From Bacillus sp. V2I10 (GTDB lineage: Bacteria; Bacillota; Bacilli; Bacillales; Bacillaceae): a stretch of DNA of 64,000 nt. The notes under the pieces were generated by a model. The model saw only the letters and a list, made by a program, of their open reading frames with translations, was not told the origin of the DNA and ran no database searches. Positions within the stretch are counted from its first letter, which is position 1. Each line of letters begins with the position of its first letter. The translations under genes were made by a program, and so were the position numbers. Positions 1 to 7,210 of the stretch are shown one piece after another. The stretch covers positions 3,868,001 through 3,932,000 of the forward strand of contig NZ_JAUSYV010000001.1 of assembly GCF_030817055.1 (NCBI RefSeq), written 5' to 3'.

Positions 1-105
1 CAGATTTAAATTGCAAGGTCCCCAAATTTTTCTTGTGATATTACACAATCACTCCCTTATACATTCATGCATATTGTGTTTGTGTAGGCAAATGAGGAGA
101 GGAAT

Positions 106-510
106 GTGAATATGTATTATCCATATGATCGTCAAGTTTTCAGTGGAATGCCAGGCGGAGGATTTGGACCAAGAGGCGGATTTGGTCCCGGAGGTTTTGG
201 ACAGGGAGGCGGAATGCCGCCAGGGCCCCCGCCTGGATTTGGAGGAGGACAGGGGCAGGGACCAACAGGACCGCCGCCAAGTTATATTCCCCAGCAATCA
301 CCTTCCCTATATGCTGTTGATCCAGGAGCAATCAGGGGCTGTTTATTCAGGTATACATACGTATGGCTGAACAACGGCAGAAGTTTTTGGTTTTACCCAA
401 CCTTTGTAGGCAGAACATCTGTTGCAGGATACAGATGGAGACCACGCCAATTCAGATGGGACTACTTCGGCATAGATACTCAGCGAATTGCTTCATTTTC
501 TTGCCGATAA
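106..510 (+). CDS. Gly/Pro-rich conserved Bacillus protein, function unknown
   Basis: The 134-residue product has a low-complexity N-terminal half (residues 1-75) rich in Gly-Phe-Gly and Pro-Pro-Gly runs. The compact C-terminal half is aromatic, with GRSFWFYPTFVGRTSVAGYR and a final IASFSC. The C-terminal half looks like a folded conserved module and the N-terminal half like a disordered or collagen-like tail. Start is GTG at 106 or ATG at 112; both follow a GAGGAGAGGA ribosome site. No signal peptide. Similar Gly/Pro-tailed proteins occur in Bacillus and a spore or surface role is possible, but nothing here proves it. Confidence 0.65.
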   Translation: MNMYYPYDRQVFSGMPGGGFGPRGGFGPGGFGQGGGMPPGPPPGFGGGQGQGPTGPPPSYIPQQSPSLYAVDPGAIRGCLFRYTYVWLNNGRSFWFYPTFVGRTSVAGYRWRPRQFRWDYFGIDTQRIASFSCR

Positions 511-762
511 CTAAGAAAAGCGGAACCGCCCGTTTAGCGCAGGCAGACAGATAAGGATCCGACAGAAAAGGCGCTTTTTGCCTTTACTGGCGGATCCGTT
601 CTGGCCGAGGAGTTGGGCGGTGGAGCTAGACAATAAGAAAAGCGGAACCGACTGGTTAGCTCCGACAGACAGATAAGAATTCACCCGAAAAGTCCGGGTT
701 TGGGAATTGTTCTGGCCGAGGGGCTAGGAGGTGAAACTGGACAATGAGAAAAGCGGAAAATA
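511..762. repeat. Two adjacent copies of a ~120-bp interspersed repeat
   Basis: Copies at about 511-638 and 637-762 share, in order, GAAAAGCGGAACCG, GACAGACAGATAAG, a short hairpin around the words GAAAAG and TTTTGCC or GTCCGGG, then TTCTGGCCGAGG, GTTGGGCGG, and a closing AGCTGGACAATGAGAAAAG-like segment. The element recurs at seven or so other places in this window, always just after a gene. No ORF lies inside. Confidence 0.8.
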
Positions 763-763
763 C

Positions 764-795
764 AAAAAATCAGACCGCACGGGTCTGATTTTTTA
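764..795. terminator. Bidirectional rho-independent terminator
   Basis: Stem CAGACC/GGTCTG flanked by A6 on the left and T6 on the right. It overlaps the end of the LOG-like gene on the minus strand. Confidence 0.85.
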
Positions 796-1353
796 ATCTC
801 CAATGATTCCGGTATTCTTCCCTTCATCTAGAGGATGTTCAATTCGCAAGAATGCTCTGTCTACGGCCATTTTTGCGGTGTTTGCGTAGTGAATTTCTAC
901 GGTTCTTCTCTCATCAAGATAGGCGCCTTCAAAGGCCACTTCTTTTACTTTGGTCGCCCATCCGCCGGATGTTTCGATGACGACAACAGGCTTTTTGTTC
1001 ATATATGCGGCTGACAGTTCTCCAAGCGTTCCGTTTCCGCCCCGAATCATAATAATGGCGTCTGATGAATGAATTAATATTAAGCTTCGGTAATCAAAGG
1101 ACAAGCCGGTTGTGATGGGTACATCCAGATAGTCATTCGCAACGTGTGTTTCATCTCCCGCAAGAATGCCGATAACAAGTCCGCCGGCCTCTTTTGCCCC
1201 TTTCGATGCTGCCTCCATCACGCCGCTGCCGCCGCCAGTCAGCAGCACTGCATTTCTCAATGCAATTTCTGCTCCAACCTCTTCACTTATTAATTGAATG
1301 TCTTCGGGAATTTCTCCAGATTGGCCGATTACAGCAATTCTCTTCACGCTCAT
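793..1353 (-). CDS. LOG-like Rossmann protein (TIGR00725 type)
   Basis: 186 residues with an N-terminal IAVIGQSG strand-loop, a central LLTGGGSGVMEAASKGA nucleotide-binding loop and a GGNGTLGELSAAY motif. These are the PGGxGTxxE-like signatures of the LOG/lysine-decarboxylase-like and DprA-like Rossmann fold. Family members include cytokinin-activating phosphoribohydrolases, but this branch (TIGR00725) has no firmly assigned substrate. It is a monocistronic minus-strand gene ending in a strong terminator. ATG at 1353 follows AAAGG at close spacing. Confidence 0.8.
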   Translation of the reverse strand: MSVKRIAVIGQSGEIPEDIQLISEEVGAEIALRNAVLLTGGGSGVMEAASKGAKEAGGLVIGILAGDETHVANDYLDVPITTGLSFDYRSLILIHSSDAIIMIRGGNGTLGELSAAYMNKKPVVVIETSGGWATKVKEVAFEGAYLDERRTVEIHYANTAKMAVDRAFLRIEHPLDEGKNTGIIGD

Positions 1354-1407
1354 CCCGCCTTTTGATTCATTTCCTTTATTATACTATGTTGACCTGATCT
1401 TTTCTCA

Positions 1408-1432
1408 AAAAAAAACTGCCTTAGAGGCAGCT
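1408..1432 (-). terminator. Terminator overlapping a stop codon
   Basis: Read on the minus strand: CTGCC, TCTAA loop, GGCAG and then T9. The stem contains the stop codon of the 1421-1621 gene. Confidence 0.8.
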
Positions 1433-1621
1433 TGGTTCATTCAATCTTTCCTTCATTTTCGTCAGAAACGAATTTCTTCTTGATGCTTGATTCAGAATCG
1501 AATTGATTTCATTTTTATAAAAGATAAGATGTTCATATGATACAGCAAAGAACATCTCCTGGTTCAATTTTTTTACAATCTGTTTTTCCTCATCTGTCAG
1601 CAGGCTTTCATCAATTTGCAT
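1421..1621 (-). CDS. Small conserved-type protein, function unknown
   Basis: 66 residues, charged and probably helical, with no membrane segment or recognisable motif. ATG at 1621 has a GGAGTGATCC ribosome site upstream, and the stop lies inside a terminator hairpin, so it looks like a genuine one-gene unit. I do not recognise the family. Confidence 0.6.
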   Translation of the reverse strand: MQIDESLLTDEEKQIVKKLNQEMFFAVSYEHLIFYKNEINSILNQASRRNSFLTKMKERLNEPSCL

Positions 1622-1692
1622 GGGATCACTCCGGTTGCTTTGTATTCTTTAGAAAAGAATTCGTTTACGATCTTAAAATTATGACGTCAGCT

Positions 1693-2664
1693 TTATAGTT
1701 TAGTGCCTTTGTGATACCTGAACCAGCCCATTTTTGCAAAGAAGTATATCATGCCGGCTGCAATGAATACCATAATGGCGACAACAACAAAGTAATTATA
1801 TTTTCCGGTCAGCTCCGGCATATATTGAAAATTCATGCCATAGAGCCCTGCAATAAACGTGAGGGGGAGAAAAATGGACGAAATCACAGTCAGCGTCATC
1901 ATGACTCTGTTCATTCTGTCAGAGCTGATTGATAGATAACTGTCGCGAATATCCGCACTGAGCTCACGGTTGGCATCAATCATTTCGACTAGTTTCAAAA
2001 GGTGATCATATATGTCCTGAAAGTAGATTTCATCTTTAATATAGGCCTTTAAGCTGCTTGAGCTGATGATGCGGTACAATAAATCGCGCATTGGGATGAT
2101 TGTTCTTCTCAGCATGTACAAATCTGTTCGGGTATCAAAAACGCCTTCCATTAATTCGCTGATAGTCAAGTCTTTTGTGTTTTCCTCTATCTCGTTTAAT
2201 TGATCTTCAAGCTTGTAAACAGGCGGAAAATATTCATCCACAAGGTGATCCATCAGCTGATGCATTAAGAGTGATGGCCCGCCCTCTTGAAGAAGAGAGT
2301 CTTTTTTTAGTTTGAACCAAATATTATTTAAATCACGAATCGATCTTTTATGAAAGGTAACGGCGTAATTTTTTGCTACAAAAAGATCCAGCTCTTCAGC
2401 TTCTAATGTTTTTTGCTGAATCGAATGCATGACGACAAATAGGTAGGTATCATATGTATCTATTTTTGGTCTCTGAACAAATTCCACACAGTCTTCAATG
2501 GCAAGCGGATGAAATTTAAAAAACTTGCTTAACAGCTTCGTCTCTTCTGCTGTCGGGTCCTGAAAGTCTACCCAGTACCATTTGATGTCAGGATTTTTTA
2601 ATTCTTTTAGCGGCAGGTCATAAATGACTGTTCCAGTTGATTGAACGGCAAGTGTACGTATCAT
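1693..2664 (-). CDS. corA: CorA-family divalent cation (Mg2+) transporter
   Basis: 323 residues, the usual length. A large N-terminal cytoplasmic alpha/beta domain (1-255) is followed by two C-terminal membrane helices. The diagnostic YGMN loop is at about residues 275-278 between the helices, followed by an acidic MPEL segment. CorA pentamers carry Mg2+, sometimes Co2+ or Ni2+, down the membrane potential. Single gene, divergent from patA. No M-box riboswitch is visible upstream. The symbol reflects the family; I cannot tell CorA from its Bacillus paralogue YfjQ. Confidence 0.85.
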   Translation of the reverse strand: MIRTLAVQSTGTVIYDLPLKELKNPDIKWYWVDFQDPTAEETKLLSKFFKFHPLAIEDCVEFVQRPKIDTYDTYLFVVMHSIQQKTLEAEELDLFVAKNYAVTFHKRSIRDLNNIWFKLKKDSLLQEGGPSLLMHQLMDHLVDEYFPPVYKLEDQLNEIEENTKDLTISELMEGVFDTRTDLYMLRRTIIPMRDLLYRIISSSSLKAYIKDEIYFQDIYDHLLKLVEMIDANRELSADIRDSYLSISSDRMNRVMMTLTVISSIFLPLTFIAGLYGMNFQYMPELTGKYNYFVVVAIMVFIAAGMIYFFAKMGWFRYHKGTKL

Positions 2665-2810
2665 TATGTCACATCTTTTCTGTTTGCTATGAATTTTATT
2701 CTTCTTCTATTCCCCCTAATCTATGTTCCTAAACAGATAAAGAAAGGATGATATACGCGGAATAATTGTGTATGATGGTAAAAGAACTACATATAAAAAG
2801 GATGAACAAG

Positions 2811-3962
2811 ATGGAACATCTCATTAATAAAAACGTGAAGAACATTCAAATTTCGGGGATTCGGCAGTTTTTCAATATGGTTTCTGAATTTGAGGACACA
2901 ATTTCGCTTACAATCGGACAGCCTGATTTTTTCACCCCTGCTCATGTAAAAAAAGCAGCAATTCAAGCAATAGATGAAAATTTCACGACCTATACTCACA
3001 ATGCGGGGTATTTAGAACTCAGGAAGGCAGCTGCTGACTTTGTTAAAGTGAAATATGATTTAGTTTATGATCCGGAAAAAGAAATTATCGTGACGTCCGG
3101 GGCCAGTCAGGCCATAGATATTTCCTTCAGGGCAATCCTAGAAGAAGGCAGTGAAGTAATCCTGCCGGGCCCTGTTTACCCTGGGTATGAACCGATTATT
3201 TCCCTTTGCGGAGCAGTACCTGTTCATGTTGATACAGCTGACCATGATTTCAGGTTAACGGCTGAACTGATCAAACTGAAAATAACGGAAAAAACCCGCT
3301 GCATTGTCCTTCCTTATCCTTCTAATCCGACGGGTGTGACTTTGCACGAGGATGAGCTGAAGAAAATAGCCGATGTCATCAGGGACAGGGATATCTTTGT
3401 TCTATCGGATGAAATCTACAGTGAGCTTGTTTTTAACGGGAAACATCATTCAATTGCCAAATTCTTGCCCGAACAGACCATCGTCATCAATGGATTATCC
3501 AAATCCCACAGTATGACAGGGTTTAGAATCGGTCTGTTATATGCTCCTGCTGTTATTGCGAAGCATGTTTTAAAAGTGCATCAGTATAATGTCTCCTGCG
3601 CTTCTTCTATTTCTCAAAAAGCTGCATATCAAGCACTTACTGATGGGATCAATGATGCTGTTCCAATGAATGAAGAGTACGAAAAACGGATGAATTATGT
3701 GTATGAAAGATTGGTAAGCATGGGTCTGCAAACCGTTAAACCCGATGGTTCCTTTTATATCTTTCCGAGCATCAAGCAATTCAATGTTTCTTCGTTTGAT
3801 TTTGCTTATTCTTTGGCAAAAGATGGAGGAGTTGCGGTTGTTCCTGGAACCGCCTTTTCAAAATACGGGGAAGGATTTATCCGGATTTCCTATGCCTGCA
3901 GCTATGAACAGCTTGAGCAGGCATTGAATCGTATGGAAAAGTATCTGTCATCATTTAGATAG
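2811..3962 (+). CDS. patA: PLP-dependent aminotransferase A (PatA)
   Basis: 383 residues from ATG 2811, chosen because AAAAAGGATG lies at good spacing and the protein then begins MEHLINK, as in B. subtilis PatA; a longer TTG reading from 2766 is unlikely. Fold-type I features: GQPDFFTP near the N terminus, LPYPSNPTG substrate loop, SDEIYSE, and the PLP lysine in NGLSKSHSMTGFR. PatA is assigned to N-acetyl-LL-diaminopimelate aminotransfer in lysine and cell wall precursor synthesis. It sits tail to tail with kinA, as in B. subtilis. Confidence 0.9.
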   Translation: MEHLINKNVKNIQISGIRQFFNMVSEFEDTISLTIGQPDFFTPAHVKKAAIQAIDENFTTYTHNAGYLELRKAAADFVKVKYDLVYDPEKEIIVTSGASQAIDISFRAILEEGSEVILPGPVYPGYEPIISLCGAVPVHVDTADHDFRLTAELIKLKITEKTRCIVLPYPSNPTGVTLHEDELKKIADVIRDRDIFVLSDEIYSELVFNGKHHSIAKFLPEQTIVINGLSKSHSMTGFRIGLLYAPAVIAKHVLKVHQYNVSCASSISQKAAYQALTDGINDAVPMNEEYEKRMNYVYERLVSMGLQTVKPDGSFYIFPSIKQFNVSSFDFAYSLAKDGGVAVVPGTAFSKYGEGFIRISYACSYEQLEQALNRMEKYLSSFR

Positions 3963-3995
3963 ACTGTTACCCGAGTTATATAAGTCCTAAAATAA

Positions 3996-4041
3996 AAACT
4001 GGCCAGCGAATGCCCTGAGGGCATCACTGGCTAGTTTTTTT
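3996..4041. terminator. Bidirectional terminator between patA and kinA
   Basis: Long stem AACTGGCCAG ... CTGGCTAGTT with an inner ATGCCC/GGGCAT hairpin and T7. It serves patA and, from the other side, kinA, whose stop codon lies inside it. Confidence 0.85.
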
Positions 4042-5857
4042 CGGCTTCAGCCGATGGCAATTTCAATGTGAAGACAGTGCCCCGTCCAAACTCGCTTTCA
4101 ATGGACATGCTGCCTTTGTGGTTTTCAATAATTTTATATGTGATCATTAAGCCAAGACCTGTTCCCTTTTCCTTCGTTGTAAAAAATGGCTCGCCAATTT
4201 TTTTCAGCACTTCAGCCGGAATACCCTCACCCTCGTCTTTTACATTCACGAGTATATAATCACCTTCTTGCCTGGAGGACAGCGTCACTTTCCCGCCATT
4301 AGGCATGGAGTCTATTGCATTTTTTATTAGATTGATAAAGACTTGTTTGATTTGATTCTGATCACAATTGATGCTCATCTGATCCTGCGGGTGCTGATGT
4401 ACAATCATGACATTATTCATGATAGCCTGTGTTTCAAGAAGAGTTGCAACATCCTGAATCAGTGTTAATAAATTTGTTTGCTTCAAGACTCTTTCCTGAG
4501 GTTTGGCAAGCATAAGCAGTTCGCTTAAGATGAGTTCGATCCGGTTTAATTCGGAGAAGACAATGTCAAAGTAGGTCATCTCCCCTTTTCCTTCAGAACG
4601 CATGAGCTGCAGAAACCCTTTGATTGCTGTCAGCGGATTCCGGATCTCATGGGCTATTCCTGCTGCAAGCTGTCCTGCAACGGACAATTTTTCTGAACGA
4701 AGCATTAACTCCTCTGCTTTTTTACGATCCGAGATATCTCTTAAAATAACCTGAACAGCAGGTTCGCCAAAATATGTGGTTGGGATGCAGACCATTTCCG
4801 TATAGATTGTCCTGCTCTTATATGTATGCCATGATTGCTTTGTTACTTCAACATCCGTTCTCAAATGAACTATGTTTTGCAATTTTTCTTTTACTTGCTC
4901 ATGATATTCCGGATCGAGAGAGGAAAAGATGTTTTTTCCGAGCATATCCGGATAATCATCTGCTTCAAAAAGCTTTACGCCCGATTCATTAATAAATACC
5001 CATTTTTCCCGGTGTATGACGGCAATCGTATCGATGGAATTTTGAATGAGGAGCTGATACCGCTCTCGGCTTTTTTGCAGGATTTTCTGGAACTTTTTCC
5101 TTGAAGAAATATCAAGAAGAACAACAAGTTCTGCAGGCTGATTATTAAAAACAGCTGGTGCTGCCTTTATCTCGACTTCAACAGGAGACCCGTCAAGCCT
5201 TCTCCATGTTTGTTCGATCTGGCCGACATACGCCCCCCGCTGCATTCTTTGAATGCGGTTTTTAACAATTTCATGATAATCATGATCGATAATATCCAGC
5301 ACGTCTTTCCCAAGCAGATCTTCCTTTGAGCTTCCCCCTAACAAATCAATTAAAGCCTGATTCACATAGCATAATTGACCTTTTTGCGAGATGAATAAGG
5401 GGCATGGCATTCTCATAAGCAATTCACTTGCGTTTATGTTTATTTCTTTTGCCTCATCGATTAAAAGCGGATTATTTATTTGAACGGGCTTTGAACAGAA
5501 CTCCTGCTCGTGTGATTTAAGCAGTCTAATCTTAAGGATGATCTGATTTTCTTTCCCTGAAGTCGATTTGATAAAATCAACGGTTGCTTCAAGCCAAATA
5601 AACGCTCCATTCTTCAATAAAAAACGAAACGTGCATGGATGGAGATGGTGTTCGTTGTAAAAATAGCTCTCAACTAAAAATAAATCATCTTTATGGACAT
5701 AATCCTTCAAGGAAGTTCCAATGAATTCTGCACTGGTAAAGCCCAAATGCTCTTCACTGTTCAAAGACATGAATTGAAATCTTCCATTATCGTTCATAAC
5801 TGCAAATAATTCCGCCTGCGGCAATACTTGATATGCGCTTTCTGTCTCCTGCTTCAT
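4031..5857 (-). CDS. kinA: Sporulation sensor histidine kinase KinA
   Basis: 608 residues, against 606 for B. subtilis KinA, and next to patA as there. Three PAS-like domains span roughly 10-115, 145-260 and 265-385. The dimerisation/phosphoacceptor helix follows with AAGIAHEIRNPLTAIKG (His403). The HATPase domain has the N box NLIKNAIDSM, DEGEGIP and GTGLGL. There are no membrane segments, so it is a soluble kinase. KinA starts the Spo0F-Spo0B-Spo0A phosphorelay at sporulation onset. ATG at 5857 is preceded by an AAAGGGGGGC-type ribosome site. Confidence 0.9.
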   Translation of the reverse strand: MKQETESAYQVLPQAELFAVMNDNGRFQFMSLNSEEHLGFTSAEFIGTSLKDYVHKDDLFLVESYFYNEHHLHPCTFRFLLKNGAFIWLEATVDFIKSTSGKENQIILKIRLLKSHEQEFCSKPVQINNPLLIDEAKEININASELLMRMPCPLFISQKGQLCYVNQALIDLLGGSSKEDLLGKDVLDIIDHDYHEIVKNRIQRMQRGAYVGQIEQTWRRLDGSPVEVEIKAAPAVFNNQPAELVVLLDISSRKKFQKILQKSRERYQLLIQNSIDTIAVIHREKWVFINESGVKLFEADDYPDMLGKNIFSSLDPEYHEQVKEKLQNIVHLRTDVEVTKQSWHTYKSRTIYTEMVCIPTTYFGEPAVQVILRDISDRKKAEELMLRSEKLSVAGQLAAGIAHEIRNPLTAIKGFLQLMRSEGKGEMTYFDIVFSELNRIELILSELLMLAKPQERVLKQTNLLTLIQDVATLLETQAIMNNVMIVHQHPQDQMSINCDQNQIKQVFINLIKNAIDSMPNGGKVTLSSRQEGDYILVNVKDEGEGIPAEVLKKIGEPFFTTKEKGTGLGLMITYKIIENHKGSMSIESEFGRGTVFTLKLPSAEAEKN

Positions 5858-6005
5858 GCATTGCCCCCCTTTATGTCCTTTTCACATTTGATAAACGTAC
5901 CTGCCTACTGGTGGGATGGATGGAACGGCTAAAATGAGCGTAATGCGGCAATGACGAGGAATTAAGAACAGATCAGCTTATCTGGAGGTTGGTCTTCGTC
6001 TACAG

Positions 6006-6080
6006 AACGTTCGATTTTACTTAACAAAATTCGATTTTCTTATTCAAAATTCCTTTTTAATTTCCTTAAAAAGTTAATTT
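6006..6080. repeat. Degenerate ~20-bp tandem array
   Basis: About three units of the form TTCGATTTTNCTTANNCAAAA follow each other in the kinA upstream gap. See the finding on related intergenic arrays. Confidence 0.5.
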
Positions 6081-6107
6081 TTTTCAAGTTAAGCATAAAA
6101 ATAATAT

Positions 6108-6130
6108 AAGCCGGGATTGTCCCGGCTTTC
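6108..6130 (-). terminator. Hairpin after the small ORF at 6133
   Basis: Stem AGCCGGGA/TCCCGGCT followed on the minus strand by TATATTATTTTT. A plausible but weak terminator. Confidence 0.5.
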
Positions 6131-6132
6131 GA

Positions 6133-6306
6133 TTATTCTTTATATTCGCCAAAATTTTTGGCTGCCTTTTCTTTTTTTGCTTTTTCTTTATGAGCATGGT
6201 TGGCTGCAGCGCTGCCGATTTCCCCGCTGAATTCAGAGTCGATTTTGCTTGAATCAAACCCTTTTTTATTCTTTTGATCTGCATCGTTTTTGTTCGTTTT
6301 GGACAT
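6133..6306 (-). CDS. Small hydrophilic protein, possibly spore-associated
   Basis: 57 residues from ATG 6306, chosen because AGGAG lies ten bases upstream. Lys/Ala-rich, no Cys, no membrane segment. A central KIDSEFSGE resembles the TEFASE-type cleavage motif of gamma-type small acid-soluble spore proteins, but there is only one motif and the rest differs. I do not recognise the family; the spore suggestion is inference from composition and that motif. Confidence 0.55.
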   Translation of the reverse strand: MSKTNKNDADQKNKKGFDSSKIDSEFSGEIGSAAANHAHKEKAKKEKAAKNFGEYKE

Positions 6307-6361
6307 CCTGAGCTCACTCCTAATCAAAGATTGTTCTTAGTCTTTTCATCTCTTGATGAGG

Positions 6362-7021
6362 CTATTCTTCACTGCCCTGCTCATAAGATTGCAGCATATT
6401 AACAGCATGTGTTACAGCGCCGCCTGACCGGAGAAGGGCAGCAGTCATAATTGCTTCCGCCAGCTCTTCCTTTGAACAGCCTTCCTTTTTGGCTTCAGCT
6501 GTATGTGAAGCGATGCAATAAGGACATTCAGATGTATGCGCGACAGCAACTGATATTAATTGTTTCAGCTTTGCGGTGAGTTTACCTTCCTTTGAAGCTT
6601 TTGAAAAAAACGCCCTTGCTGTCTGCTGTATTTCAGGAGAAAGATCCGTCAAAGTATTGATGTTTGATAAATCATCCCTGCTATAAAAAGATTCAGCAAG
6701 CTCTCCATCATAAGCACGATGCATCTGAGTGCGGTGAGCATAAGCACCTCCTGCTTCGATTGCAGCTGCAGCCATGACAGCTTCAAATAATTCCTCCAGA
6801 GATGCTCCAGCTTTTTTCGCTTTTTTTGTATGAAAATCAATGCAATAAGGACATTCGGTCACATGTGAAACAGCAACTGCTATAATTTCTTTTTCTTTTC
6901 TGGATAAATGCCCCTCATTCAAAACTGCTTTGCTGAAGGCAATATACGATTGATAAAGCTCCGGCGCTAACTCGGGAAAATTCTTTATGAGCTGTATGTT
7001 TTCAATTGAGTAAATCCCCAT
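6362..7021 (-). CDS. Tandem AhpD-like (carboxymuconolactone decarboxylase-fold) protein
   Basis: 219 residues made of two homologous halves. Each half carries the AhpD peroxidase signature: TECPYCIDFHTKKAKKAG at about residue 54 and SECPYCIASHTAEAKKEG at about residue 168, both CxxC followed by His. Family members are cytoplasmic alkylhydroperoxidase-like or decarboxylase-like enzymes. The two intact CxxC sites argue for a redox role. The ATG follows an AAAAGAGGG site. Confidence 0.8.
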   Translation of the reverse strand: MGIYSIENIQLIKNFPELAPELYQSYIAFSKAVLNEGHLSRKEKEIIAVAVSHVTECPYCIDFHTKKAKKAGASLEELFEAVMAAAAIEAGGAYAHRTQMHRAYDGELAESFYSRDDLSNINTLTDLSPEIQQTARAFFSKASKEGKLTAKLKQLISVAVAHTSECPYCIASHTAEAKKEGCSKEELAEAIMTAALLRSGGAVTHAVNMLQSYEQGSEE

Positions 7022-7078
7022 TTTATCCCTCTTTTCTGGTTATGGAAGTATTTTTTCCTTCTATATAAATTGTTACTC

Positions 7079-7166
7079 ATAAGAAAAGCAGAATAGATCC
7101 GACAGAAAAGTTCAGGTATCACTTTTTACGTTCTGATGGAGAAGTCAGGAGCTGGAACTAGCTTAT
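7079..7166. repeat. Partial copy of the ~120-bp interspersed repeat
   Basis: Contains AAGAAAAGC, GATCCGACAGAAAAG, TTCTG and GGAGCTGGAACTAG, in the order seen in the full copies at 511-762. Shortened and diverged. Confidence 0.6.
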
Positions 7167-7169
7167 CTC

Positions 7170-7199
7170 ATAAAAAAAGCTTTCCTATAAAGGAAAGCT
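7170..7199 (-). terminator. pbpH terminator
   Basis: Minus strand: GAGCTTTCCT, short loop, AGGAAAGC, T7. Confidence 0.85.
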
Positions 7200-7210
7200 C
7201 AGTCTCGCAT

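Noticed and set aside
49..297. Minus-strand reading opposite the first gene
   Set aside because: It is a shadow of the Gly/Pro-rich codons of the plus-strand gene.
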